Assembly: GCA_036346225.1 (NCBI GenBank) | Contig: JARFIW010001255.1 | Span: 496,001-560,000 of the forward strand | Reading direction: 5' to 3' | DNA: 64,000 nucleotides | Origin: Platerodrilus igneus | Taxonomy: Eukaryota; Arthropoda; Insecta; Coleoptera; Lycidae | Shown here: positions 31,633-42,328 of the stretch, piece by piece | How the letters are laid out: every line of letters starts with the position of its first letter | Numbering within the stretch: the stretch's first letter is position 1 | The notes under the pieces: model-generated | What the model was told of the DNA's origin: nothing | The model's input: only the letters and a program-made list of their open reading frames with translations | Databases searched by the model: none | Made by a program: the position numbers and the translations under genes

Positions 31633-32427
31633 TTAATCTAACGCAACCTCAAGAGCTATTTCATTTTGGGTCAAGTTATGTAATAGACTTGCATTTATAT
31701 ACCAGCACATATCATGACTTGGCTTTGGTGAACACTCCATTGATGGATTTAATCGATCAGATATAGTATAAGCATCGATACCGTGAACTGTAGTCTGTGT
31801 ATAAGACCGAATTTTTAAAAGTATAGTACAAAATCCTATTGGGTATGAAAATACCCATAATAGAAAATCTTTTCGAAATGGCGTTAAAAGTAATAGCTGT
31901 AGGGGTTGGAAGCTCTCATTAATTTGTGCGTGTAATATTCTTGCAAGACATACTGTTTTTGAAACTGGCCAATTAACGGTCGAAAAGTTAATTTTTATAA
32001 ACCGTCCATAATTTGTTTTCACTGACGGTAACAAATTTCCATTAGCCATAAAAATATTTCTTATTGTTTCAATCAAGATACACAAGCTATAAGTGAAAGC
32101 CTTTCCAGAACGGAATCCGATGTATGCTTTTTTGCTAAAGATTTTGGCGTTCTTCTTATGTTGGCTTATATATGCAAGTTTTCTATGAGTTTTATTCCAA
32201 TTACATGGCCTTGAAATTACGTTATTTTTACTATTACAAATTAATCCTTCTTCGGCTGTTGTGTGCTTGCAAGTTTCACTTTGTCCTGAAACATTATATA
32301 AAAATGTAGGTAACTGTTTTCTGTTAAAAACTTACTTTGCTGATTTGATAATCTAGGTACCGAAGCAATAATTGTTTTACATGCTGTGTTTTTCTGAACA
32401 CCTCCAGCTTGCATTGGCACCTTCTGT
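31633..32427 (-). CDS. unknown open frame, possibly two exons
   Basis: On the minus strand a frame is open without a stop from 32331 to the TAA at 31630-31632, about 233 codons, which is very long for sequence this AT-rich. A second reading removes a 50-base intron (32335 to 32286, GTAAGT...TTTCAG) and joins in phase to an upstream exon 32427-32336 that starts after TTTCAG and reads 'QKVPMQAGGVQKNTACK' without a stop. The protein is Cys-, His- and Lys-rich in its first third ('CKHTTAEEGLICNSKNN') and more hydrophobic later ('PLQLLLLTPF'). I recognise no domain and no transposon motif. It may be the 3' end of a host gene or an old element. Confidence 0.35.
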
Positions 32428-32734
32428 CTGAAATTCAGAAAATGAAAATGTTTTGAGTTTAGGAATTGTTATTAGACTATTCTAAACATAAAAATGGAAG
32501 CCATAATAGTTATAGAAACAACAATATCAGTATATGTCGTTTCAATTTGTTTTAAGAGGGTTATTTACTTTTTCAAGGTCAGATCGATCGCGAAATAAAA
32601 CCACAGTGAAAATCCGATAATGCTGTGCGCAGATGTATTGCGTAGGTCTCTAGCATGCTTGTTGAACGTATCACATCGCAGTTGTCAGTTTTGAGCATGC
32701 AGAAAGCACGTAAACATGCTTAGAACGATAGAGT

Positions 32735-33110
32735 CCTCCGCCAAGTGAGAAGTGCGCGATGCCATTCGATTTCTTCATGTTGAGGGGTGCAATGTAGCCG
32801 GAATTCATTGACGAATGAGTAATTTGTACGGTAAAACCTTCACGAGTGACAGTAAAGTGCAACAATGGTGCAGGAACTTCAAAGCAGGACGCACAGACAT
32901 TCATGATGCAGGCGGTCAGGAAAAGAAGCTAGTGTAAACCAACCAATGATCTTGTTCCGCGTGTGGATTAAGCGATTTGAGAAAATCATCGGCTCGCATC
33001 TTTTGTGTTGAGTGATTCGTTGTAGATCAGTGTAGAGAATTGGTTGAAAGTACAGGCTGTTGTCTTTTACCACGAGGGTATTAGAAAGTTGGTACCACAC
33101 CACCACAAAT
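32735..33110 (+). pseudogene. mariner transposase fragment, second family
   Basis: With stops and shifts the plus strand reads 'FLHVEG', 'RMSNLYGKTFTSDSKVQQWC', 'RNFKAGRTDIHDAGGQEKK' and, in another frame, 'NDLVPRVD', 'ENHRLAS'. This is the N-terminal paired helix-turn-helix region of mariner proteins related to the transposase part of SETMAR, and it differs from the 28875-29949 family. The catalytic half is not found. Confidence 0.7.
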
Positions 33111-34400
33111 GTCTAAGTCAGAGCGCTCACTATGTAGAGAGGTAGCTGGAAGGTGTGTATAAAAACTTCAAAAATTATTTTATATTTTTTATTTTCACTC
33201 CGGTTTTCATTTCGCAACCCATCGGACCTTGAAAAAATAGCTCTCGTGTGTTACAACACACCATTTTGCTTTAGTCAACACTGTGTATGGAAATGTTTAG
33301 ACTTTGATTTTTATGCTAGAGCTTTGCTTTTACTCCACTATGTTGTATATAGGAGTCTATGGCTTTAACTACAAGTTTTTGTATGTAAATTGATACTTTC
33401 TCCTAAGTTATTACAATTATTCATAAATGCTGTTATTGTATACTATTCAATGAGAAGGTAACAATCTTTAATACTCGGAGGCCTGTTAAACTTTTAATTT
33501 TTGCATTTCGAAACAAGGTATTATTAGCTCTGCTATTATGCACAGTTCAATGGAATGACAATGATGATTAATTTACATAATGACCTGCCAACGTCATATT
33601 ACAACCTATTTTGTGTAGTAAGATGCATAGCAGTTGCAATTCATAGAACTCGTGTTTTTAGGTTTGTTATTGATAGTAACTTAAAACTGTTTTGAAAAAT
33701 TATAAATGACTTTAATATGCAAATGTTTTAACTAACAACGGATTTGAACATATGGTGACTGAATGCAAATGTTTTACTAACTTTAAGCGTAAGACAAGGG
33801 CTTTATGGAATGATGTAATCGTATCTTTATTTACCGATTCCATAAATGCTTGCACTTTGTAGTTTATAAAATTTATTACAATTGGTGTAGCGATTACCAA
33901 TAAATTAACAGATTTAGATGTAATCCTTCATAAAAGAATTTACCAGTATGCTTCACTCAGTCGTATTATAAAGGAAGATTCGCTAAACCCATAGGTTTTC
34001 TGAAGAAATTTACATGTAAATTTAGAAATATAAATTTATAAAAATTCTTATTATCACATTTCTTAGGTTAGTTTTGAAGGATTCCAGTGCAATTTAGTGT
34101 GCATATTATTAGGTTTATATCAAAAAATTGAAAACGTCTAACATAAGTAATTATGATATTATGATGATAAGCTTCACATCAGATATGATCAATTTAATGG
34201 CGGTAGCCTGCTTCAGCTCCCCGTTATCTGACACAAGTAACAGTGTAACGGCGTTTTACAAGCTATCTCTGTTAGACTGGTTGTTGAGCCTTTTTCTGAA
34301 ATTCCTGGATGTCGGAGTGTGATGCGGTTCCAAATTATACGAAAACGGTGTGGTCCTTAGATTTGTTACAGACTTCTAACACACTCTCATTTTCAGCAAC
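33111..34400. other. stretch with no recognised feature
   Basis: AT-rich sequence. No frame with a known motif. Two similar patches, 'ggcggtagcctgcttcag' (about 34199) and 'ggcggtggtagtctgcttcg' (about 34402), hint at a diverged repeat before the SINE head. Confidence 0.35.
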
Positions 34401-34483
34401 CTGGCGGTGGTAGTCTGCTTCGGTGGTGCAACTTGTTAGCGCATCGGCTGTCAATGTCGTAGGTTACAGGTTCGATTCTTGTA

Positions 34484-34485
<2 letters not shown>
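34401..34485 (+). mobile_element. SINE family 2, tRNA-like head
   Basis: 'GGTGGTGCAACTTGTTAGCG' and 'GGTTACAGGTTCGATTCTTG' fit box A-like and box B sequences. The pattern 'TTAGCGCATCGGCTGTCAA' also occurs, diverged, at about 57235 and 56835. The body is cut by the TA array in which element D sits. Confidence 0.55.

Positions 34486-34522
<37 letters not shown>
34486..34522. repeat. (TA)n microsatellite, left flank of element D
   Basis: A TA array abuts the left LTR of D. Confidence 0.95.
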
Positions 34523-34523
<1 letters not shown>

Positions 34524-34525
<2 letters not shown>

Positions 34526-36628
34526 CTCATATTTAGACCAGGGTAGAAAATTAAATAATCACATCAAATAATTTTAATCACCGTGTATAATGAATATTAT
34601 TAGATAATACGCGTTATTAAAACCGTGAAGCATAAAAATTTATTAGTTTCAGTAAAAATAAGAGATTTAAATCATGTACAAGACGCTTTATATCAAAAGA
34701 AACAGTATTAACAAGCTCTACGTGTAATGTAATTATTCCGAAGAAAGAAACAAATGGAAATTACGTGCAAAATTTATATTAATCAACCCTATTTTAAGTA
34801 ACCGCTATTAAACAAAGTGTACACATAATAATTAACATTTAATTTGTATTCGCTAAAAATGAAAGGATAGAAGTCAATTTTAATTGCAGTTAATTAAACC
34901 ATTATTAATAATAAGCATAAAAGCCTGTGAAAATCCAAGATTAAAATACCACGAAATAAGGCTCTGAGAATTAATAGTATGTTTGAACACCTGCGTAGTT
35001 TAAAAAACTCATTCGGCGTAAATGTTGCAGATAATTAATAGTTACAAAGAATCTTGGAGAAACCGTGGCTTAATATTCACGAGAAGGTGCGATACGGGGT
35101 TATTTAACCCAGATAGTCCACATGGACTGAAATAATCGATAATAAGGAATATCAATTTGCACTAATAAGAACAGGGTAGATAGAGACAGATAATATGCGC
35201 AAGACCGAGACACATATAGTAAAAGGCGTGAGTAGAGCAACGTCATGGGGTTGCGATTGGTTGAAAGTAAAAGGCAAAATTGAGAGGTAGAAATAACATT
35301 TCTGTATAAAAGTCAATTGGTTATTTCCAGGCGTTGCGTGCCGTGTTGAAATTTCTGAGATGTAACTGGGGTGAGTACAAAATTCGTAAAAACCGACGCG
35401 CGGGCTACGGAATGGGAACCGAGAATGCGAAATTCTTTAGAATGGTCCGTTTTGAGGACTCGACCGACAGACGGCTAACTTCTATATATACCCAGGTGAA
35501 TATGAACAAGCTCTCTTACATCCGCGACTTGATTCAATACGTTAAACAGTGCATTTTAGTTTGATAGAATAATTTAAAGTTTGCTCGTATATTTTGGTGA
35601 TTTAAAACAGTTTGTTATTTACGTGCTAACATGAATGTACTTGAGTGCACTTAAATACAAGGTAATAAAATTTAGTATCACTGTACCAATTAGTAAAATT
35701 TACAACGACAAATGAATACACCAAAAGTAGGCAGTTTTGGCGTATATTGGTGAAAGAAGTATGAATTTCTTTACTATTTTGCGGGGGTGAATAATTAAAT
35801 GGTTCATAAATGTGTCTGGATCCACAAAACAAGGGTCAGATATACACAGATGAGTTCTGGAAAAGCCCAGAAACAACTTTAAATAAATGGTGATGGAGAA
35901 AATTTGAAAAGCGTTGAGAATCAGAAGCTGTAAATATAACCCAGTTGGAATGGTGTGATTAACAAAAGGGACGATGTACATTGAAGCTACGAGTGCAGTA
36001 ACCTTCAGGTAATTTATACTATTTTGTTTGAACTTTGATATTTTGTGTGTGTTGAATTACTTTATAATTGATTTACTTTAAATGGACATTAGTGAAATTG
36101 TACTAACCATAAAATTTTAATGTTAAGGTGAAATTTGCTTGTTTAAGTAGAAAGGGTATTTAGTATTGATGTTCTGGATTATGATGAAAATTTGGGTATG
36201 TCTTTGAGCTCAATTAGACGAACCTGGTTAATTAACGTAAAGGGGTGGTAGATGCTCCCTTTGTACTCAGACTCCGGTCTGCATATATTGTTATATTAAT
36301 TAGTAGGCATCCTACAAGGACTTTAATTCTGGATGCACATTAAAATGATAATAAAATTAATCTTGAAATTCTTTTTAAAACTGAATTTTATGCTGAAATA
36401 AAATTTGAAATTTTAATGTATTCTGAATATTGATGTAAATAGAGTTAATGTTGATGTTTGTGGTAGGAATGTGTTTGTTTTTTTTTATGAATGAGGAGGT
36501 TTATAAAATTAGGTGAGTAGCCGAGGCGAAAAGAGGATCACAGCAGTTTATGACGCCCAATCTGTGGGACTAGAATTTTTTTTGTTGAAAGGACCCAGTC
36601 CCCGCATTCACAGAAGTATATCACAGCA
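34524..36628 (+). repeat. left (5') LTR of element D
   Basis: The copy matches 44627-46729 over its whole 2.1 kb. The observed differences are mainly run-length changes, for example at about 34672, 35222, 35476, 36241 and 36371, with few substitutions. Small frames in it (35334-35564; minus 35700-35981) have no motif. Confidence 0.9.
35305..35312 (+). promoter_or_regulatory. TATA box in the LTR of D
   Basis: TATAAAAG is followed about 25-30 bases on by a GC-richer leader (GCGTTGCGTGCCGTG). Identical at 45408-45415 in the other LTR. Likely the promoter of the element. Confidence 0.55.
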
Positions 36629-36655
36629 GTTCATGGCGACCACAACGTGAGGGCT
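36537..36655 (+). promoter_or_regulatory. duplicated LTR end and primer-site of element D
   Basis: ATCACAGCAGTTTATGACGC, then CCAATCTGTGGGACT, at 36537-36571 is repeated in diverged form as ATCACAGCAGTTCATGGCGA, then CCACAACGTGAGGGCT, at 36620-36655. The LTR ends at 36628, so the second copy is the primer site (TGGCGACCACAACGTGAGG, five bases after the LTR) and the first is its twin inside the LTR, 83 bases upstream. Confidence 0.65.
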
Positions 36656-36772
36656 CGAGTTCCAAATAAAATTTTTGTTATTTTATTCCAGGAAACTGGC
36701 GATCTGAGAGAGAGAGTTTCTGTTTGTGTATAAAGTTAAGAGTATTTTAGAGTGTGAAAGTGATTAGAACGT

Positions 36773-37352
36773 ATGCAGAGAAAGAAGTGGTTAAGGAGTC
36801 AAGGAGTAGAAATTGGAAGTGACGATAGTGCATTGTGCGAAAAAAATTCGAAAATGGAAGAAGCTGGAGGCAGTAGAGATCAGTCGAGGACGGAATCAGG
36901 GGATCAAGGAAACGAGATGATAATGAGGATGCTTGAAAGGATGAATGAGACGTTAAGCGGGGTTAGAGAGGACTCGAACAGGAAATTTGAACAAATGAAT
37001 GAGACCTTAAGTGGAGTTAGGGAGACATTAAGCGAAAAAATAGATACAACAACCAAAGAATTTACAGAATTTAAAAATAGCCTTACCGTGAAACTGGGGA
37101 AGTTGAAAATAGGGTTGATAAAATGAGCGTGATATTACAGGTCTTCGACAGGAAATGGGACATTTAAGGTCCGAAGTACGCATTTTTTGTGAAGAAGAAA
37201 TAAATGTAAAAATGACTGAAGTGACGGACTCATGTAGGGATCAGTTAGGCAGGGTAGAACGCGAAGTTAGTAGTATCAAATACAACACGTCAAATTTAAC
37301 GGGGAAGGTCCCAGATTTTCTACAGGTGGAGTATCATTGGACCAACACATGA
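36773..37352 (+). pseudogene. element D gag, coiled-coil N-terminal part
   Basis: The frame 36773-37126 starts 'MQRKKWLRSQGVEIGSDDSA', clearly like A gag ('RNQGVEIRSQE'). It has a repeated 'MNETLSGVRE' unit and coiled-coil character. A shift leads into 37155-37352, which continues the coiled coil. Further shifts follow before the capsid. Confidence 0.7.
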
Positions 37353-38127
37353 AGTTTTATGGCGATAACAGGGTAAATCCACAAATTTTATTAATAGCGT
37401 AAGAAATCTAGTGGGAAATTTATTTGACGAACAGACTAAACTGAATACGATAAAGGCTTTATTAAAGGACAATGCGGAAGCGTGGTACAATTTAGTAGGA
37501 CAGGACATAGACACGTATCAGGACTTTGAAAACAAATTTTAAAGCACTACTGGAGTGACCACAGACAAGACCAGGTACGAGACGACTTAATCACAGGAAA
37601 TTTAAGGAGAATTTTCAGGAAGTAGGAGCAATATGCTATACGCAAGTATAGCATAGCAAAGCAACTGAACCCACCACTGACGGACCGACAAATTATTAAG
37701 TATTTATCACGACACTTCGAGGTAGACATAAGACAACACGTAGCACTACAGAACATAGTGGACAGAGAAATGTTTCTAGAATACTTGCAGAGGTAACGAC
37801 GACGTAAGTAGTGGACGACCTCGGGATAACAGGGAAAGACAGATCAACACAGTTAGGTTTGACAATAGACGGGACAACTACGCTAGAAGGGGGAATAGTT
37901 ACGGATACCAGCGACAGAATTGGGAACAGAGACGACCATACGTTAGAAGTAATAGTTTAGGAAGGGGACCTGCACCGAGACCGGAACCTACCAGAAGGAA
38001 TAGTTCACCGGACATGAGGGGGACTGCTAATACAGACACGGAACGAGTGGAAACGCCTAGGACATACGCTGAGGTGACGGCTAGACCAGGACCGAGTAGG
38101 GAAAACAGACCTGGACAGGATTTTTAG
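37353..38127 (+). pseudogene. element D gag, capsid and basic tail
   Basis: Across frames: 'QHMKFYGDNRVNPQI', 'KDNAEAWYNLVGQDIDTYQD', then a stop TAA at 37540-37542 in the middle of the capsid, with -1 continuation 'KHYWSDHRQDQVRDDLITGN' and 'IAKQLNPPLTDRQIIKYLSR'. An Arg/Asn-rich tail ends 'NRPGQDF' at the TAG 38125-38127. The capsid break is at the same residue as in A. Confidence 0.75.
38118..38127 (+). promoter_or_regulatory. gag-protease -1 frameshift site of D
   Basis: Reading CAG GAT TTT TAG in the gag frame; a -1 slip continues 'TGFLERDRPLGF' into the protease frame. Same heptamer as in A and B, with TAG in place of TGA. Confidence 0.65.
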
Positions 38128-39164
38128 AACGCGACAGACCACTAGGTTTCAGTGTAAATGTATATGAACATCCACGGGAATTTTTCAAAATTGAAGAGGA
38201 AGTAGAGCCAGAAACTAAGGAAAAATTATGTTTGCCAATTATTAATTTAGAAATTTTTGAAAATAATGTAGAAGTATTACTTGATACAGGGGCAGAGGCG
38301 AGTTTAATATCGGAGGAATTCGTCAGCAAAATTAGGGACAAGGTTTGTGATAGAATTATGCCTATAAAGCGTAGCCATTTAGTAGCTCCAAATAAAAAGA
38401 AGTTTGCTGTAGTAAATAGTGTTGTGGTGCTTAGGATAGATATAGGAGATTTAAGCTGTGAACAGGAGTTTGTAATTGTACCTGGACTGAAGTTTCAGAG
38501 CATTTTAGGTGTTGACTGTATGATGCAGTTAGGGGTTTTGATAGATATGGAACGGAAGGTAATAAGGATTAAAGATAGGGTAGTGCCATGGAAGGGCAGT
38601 TATGAAATCACAGAGGATGACACGGGGTTTAGTATTAATGTAGTAGAGGTAGAGGATGATGAAGGTAAACAGATCAACACGATAGGATGTCCAGAGGATA
38701 GGATAGTAGAGGTTCAAGCTTTAGTACAAAAACATGCAGAAGTAGTGGGGGTAGAAGCAACAAATCGGGAGCAGGTGAAGGCAGAATTACTTTTGACGAA
38801 GTTAAGTGGCAAGTTTGTTTTTAATAAAGTAGATTTAAGGGATTCATTCTGGCGGATTCCATTACATAAGAATTCTAGAAGGTACATAGGATTTTCCATA
38901 GAGGGAAAAATCGATAATTGTAAAGTAGTATCGTTTGGTTTGTCGGCAGAAAAGGAAACAATGATAAATAAGAAACAGGCAAGTGTAGGGACTGAAGAAG
39001 AAGCAATATTTAAGAGTCAGGATAATAGGGATGATAAGTTTATTGTATGTGAGATAATAGGGAGGATAAGTATAGATATAGAAGGGGGAGAAATAGGGAT
39101 GAAGAGTATTAGGATGGTGAGAAGAAAGACTTGGAGAGTCAAGAAGAGAGTTAGATTTAAATAA
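38128..39164 (+). CDS. element D protease fused to an RT remnant and a purine-rich tail
   Basis: The frame (from 38232; open also upstream) has the protease motif 'LLDTGAEASLISEEFV', 'FVIVPGLKFQSILGVD', then a long linker. The RT fingers are deleted; the frame joins 'LLLTKLSGKFVFNKVDLRDS', 'FWRIPLHKNSRRYIGFSIEG' (catalytic Asp of motif A) and 'VVSFGLS'. It then runs into residues encoded by the purine-rich tract ('SQDNRDDKFIVCEIIGRIS') without ever reaching the YVDD box. A stop at 39162-39164 ends it. RT is inactive. Confidence 0.8.
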
Positions 39165-39508
39165 CTTGATGAACAAAGGATAGAGATAGGTGAATTTTAG
39201 TATAGAGAAGAGTATAAGTAAGTGTTTATAGAAAATAAAGCTAGGTATAGGATAAATATGGGAGATAATTAGAAATAGGTTTAGGATGAGAATAAAGAGT
39301 AAATGTAGGAAGAAAATAAGATAGGTTAAGTATAGATATTTCATATAAGATTAGGTGAGAGTTAGGAATAGGATAGGTATATAGGATTAGGTAGGGGGAA
39401 GTAAAATATAGTGAAGATTAGTTAAAAAGTTAGGAATAGGATAGGGATATAGGATAGGTGTAAATATTTTTTGAATTGGAGATAAGGTAGGTAAGTTAGA
39501 TAGATAAG
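39165..39508 (+). other. purine-rich tract of element D
   Basis: The tract is rich in 'ggataggt', 'ataggattagg' and 'agaaaataag' words and resembles 8451-9190 of element A. It resumes for about 100 bases (44525-44626) after element F. The minus-strand frame 38862-39344 is a composition shadow. Confidence 0.6.
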
Positions 39509-39746
39509 TGTGATATATCTAAACAAAATGTACGCATTTGTTTACATTATCTATTATGTATAAATAATATAGCAGGTGGTTATCAGGCCACACGCCTGGC
39601 TATTGCTAAAGGACAGTCGTATTTAATATGTCAATAAGAGCGCACGGCGTGTGGCCTCTTAATTACATATTACATTACTAATGTTACTCGTGTATCATTA
39701 AAAGCCTACACCCCTAATAAGCAATAACCCCACCTAAGACGTTACA
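39509..39746 (+). repeat. left LTR of F
   Basis: TGTGATATAT...ACGTTACA, 238 bases. I find two substitutions against the right LTR (C/T near 39692, G/A near 39738). A TATAAATA lies at 39559-39566. Confidence 0.92.
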
Positions 39747-39932
39747 TGGCGACGAGGATATTGGAATAATTTTACGTTCAAAACACGGTAGTGAGGGTAA
39801 TTTGGTTTGCGCCGGGTTTGTTAACGCCGCGTGCTATGTTGTTTATCTTTACATTATTGTAGAACGTAAAAGCGGGTTTAGAAATTAGAAAAAGCATTGT
39901 TATTGAAGCGATTTCGGTGATTAAGGCTTATA

Positions 39933-40729
39933 ATGTCTGGAATTATTGGTAGTGTAAACGAATTCGATGCGAATGAAGAATCGTGGGATTCTTACATCGA
40001 ACGTTTTGAGTTATTCTTAATTTGCAATAACATTACGGAAAGTAAAAAAGTTTGCACACTTCTTACGGTCGTGGGTGTTAAAACTTTTAACCTTTACGTG
40101 ACTTATGTACACCAGATAAACCGTCTACGAAAACTTACGAACAATTAAATAAAATAATTAAAGACCACCTGTATCCCAAACCTTCGTTTATCGCGGAACG
40201 CTATAAATTTAGTGTGAGGAATCAATTAGAAAATGAAACAGTTGCACAGTATGTCGCGAATTTAAAAAAATTATCTACACATTGTGAATTCGGAGCTAAT
40301 CTTAAAGATTACTTACGGGATCGGTTAGTAAGTGGAATTCGAAGTGATTCAACGAAGCAACGGCTGTTAGGGGAAGTAGATCTTACTTTCGATAAGGCGG
40401 TGGCGATTGTGTCTTCGATTGAAGCAGCAGAAAAAAATGCAGCTTCGTTAGCAATCGGAGGTAATAATGGTGGCAGAATGCATAAAATGGTAGCACACCC
40501 TCGGGTTCGCGGGGCGGGGCTAAACGAACCTCCCACAACATCAAATTGGAGAAGTGCTGCGCATTTTTCAAGGCAACCAAAGGATACCAGTGATACCACA
40601 CAAAAAGTGCAGTGTAATTGCTGTGGGCAGTTAGGCCATTTTAAAAAGAGTGTCGGTTCAGAGGTAGTAAGTGCCATTTTGTGGAAAAAAAAATCATCTA
40701 GCCAAGGTATGTCGATCTCGTTTGGGTAA
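39933..40729 (+). pseudogene. element F gag
   Basis: The frame starts 'MSGIIGSVNEFDANEESWDS' and 'YIERFELFLICNNITESKKV', the capsid start of K02A2.6-type Gypsy gag proteins. A shift near 40105 leads to 'IAERYKFSVRNQLENETVAQ' and 'YVANLKKLSTHCEFGANLKD', then two zinc knuckles: 'CNCCGQLGHFKK' and, after another shift near 40650, 'CHFCGKKNHLAKVC'-like residues in the next frame. Structural and RNA-binding protein. Confidence 0.85.
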
Positions 40730-41207
40730 GTGCAACAATTCATTTGATAAAGCTGGTAGTGGTGGTGGTGGTGCACTTAGAGATTTCAGCAAATCACGAA
40801 AATCGCATAATTATGTAGAAACTGTGAACCATGTGGTTCCGGCACAGGATGAGGACATCGTTTATGACGTGTCAAATTTGTTTAAGTTGACGGAAGATAG
40901 TCCTATTTGTAAAATAGCTAATAATACTAATAAAGTTGATCCTTTCAAAGTTAGCGTAAAGGTAGAAAAATTGTTAGTATGTTTTGAAATTGATACTGGC
41001 GCATCGGTTAGCGTTGTTAGTGATAATTTTTATAAAGAGAAGTTACATTTTTGTAAATTGTTACCTAGTGATATTTCACTTAGTTCCTATACAAATGAGC
41101 AAATTTTACCGTTAGGCAAAGTATTAGTCGAAGTCCAGTATAATGGGATTAATAAAATCTCGAATTGTATGTCATTAAAACGGATCTCATCCTCTCTTAG
41201 GCCATGA
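40671..41207 (+). pseudogene. element F second zinc knuckle and protease
   Basis: The frame begins inside the second CCHC knuckle ('FCGKKNHLAKVCRSRLGK') and carries the protease motif 'CFEIDTGASVSVVSDNFY'. It is followed by 'ILPLGKVLVEVQYNG'. A shift near 41165 breaks it from RT. Confidence 0.8.
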
Positions 41208-42328
41208 GTGGATCCAAGCGTTAAACATTGCATATGTTCCTAAAACTAACTTGTATATTACGAAAATACAAAAGAATAATAATGAGAAGCCAATTCGGGA
41301 AAAACAAATAAGTGAAATAATAACAAATTTTCCTGAGGTATTCACGAAAGAATTAGGCAAATATGTAGGACCCCCGGTTAAATTATATTTAAAGGAGGAT
41401 GTTAAGCCGAGGTATTATAAACCTAGGGCCCTTCCTTTCACACTAAAGGCTAAAGTGGAAGAGGAACTCGAACGTCTAATCGACGCCGCTGTTATATGTC
41501 CGGTAGAAAGTTCGGAATGGGGTACACCGATAGTACCAATAATAAAGAGAAACGGAACCGTTAGAATTTGTGGCGATTTTAAGGTTACGTTAAACCCTTA
41601 TTTACAAGTTGACCGACACCCTATTCCACGAATAGAGGATTTATTTAATGAATTGCAAAAAGGAGAGTTGTACAGTAAAATCGATTTAAGTAATGCTTAT
41701 ATGCAGCTCAAGTTGAGTTCCGAAAGTTCTAAATTATGCACGATAAGCACTCATAAAGGTTTGTTTTCGTACAAGCGCATGCCTTATGGTATTTCGTCGG
41801 CTCCTGGTATTTTTCAAAGACAAATCGAGCAAACTTTACAAGGAATACCAGGTGTCATCGTATTTTTAGACGACATTTTATTATCAGCTCCAGATAATGA
41901 CCTCCACATTAAAAATTAAAAGAAGTTTTACACGACTCGGAAAAGTGGGTTTTACGGTTCAGCGAGAAAATGTGAGTTTTTCAAACCACAATTAGAATTT
42001 TTGGGATTTACAATTGATAAAGAGGGTTGCACACATCGCCAGCTAAGGTGCAGGCTATTGTGCAAGCGCCCGTTCCAAAAACGTAACGGAAGTTAAATCG
42101 TTCATAGGTTTAGTAGGATTTTACGCAAAATTTGTTTCCAACTTATCTACTATTTTATTTCCTTTATACAATCTGTTTAAAAGGATGTGATTTTAACTTT
42201 AACAAAGATTGTATGACGGCATTTAATAAAATAAAGCAAGTCTTAACTAGTGCTCCAATACTAGCACACTACGACCCCAGGTTCCAGCAATACTTACGGT
42301 AGATGCGAGTAGTACCGGTTTAGGGTGC
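41208..42328 (+). pseudogene. element F reverse transcriptase
   Basis: The frame 41251-41919 includes 'EVFTKELGKYVGPPVKLYLK', 'PRYYKPRALPFTLKAKVEEE', 'IKRNGTVRICGDFKVTLNPY', 'LYSKIDLSNAYMQLKLSSES' (motif A Asp) and 'GVIVFLDDILLSAPDND' (the LDD catalytic pair). Shifts at about 41917, 42030, 42185 and 42283 interrupt the thumb and the linker to RNase H ('FFKPQLEFLGFTIDKEG', 'SFIGLVGFYAKFVSNLS'). Confidence 0.88.

Noticed and set aside
35334..35564. 76-codon frame just after the TATA box in the LTR of D, and the minus frame 35700-35981
   Set aside because: The other LTR has the first frame shifted by one base, and neither has a recognisable motif. Their conservation only reflects the youth of the LTR pair.
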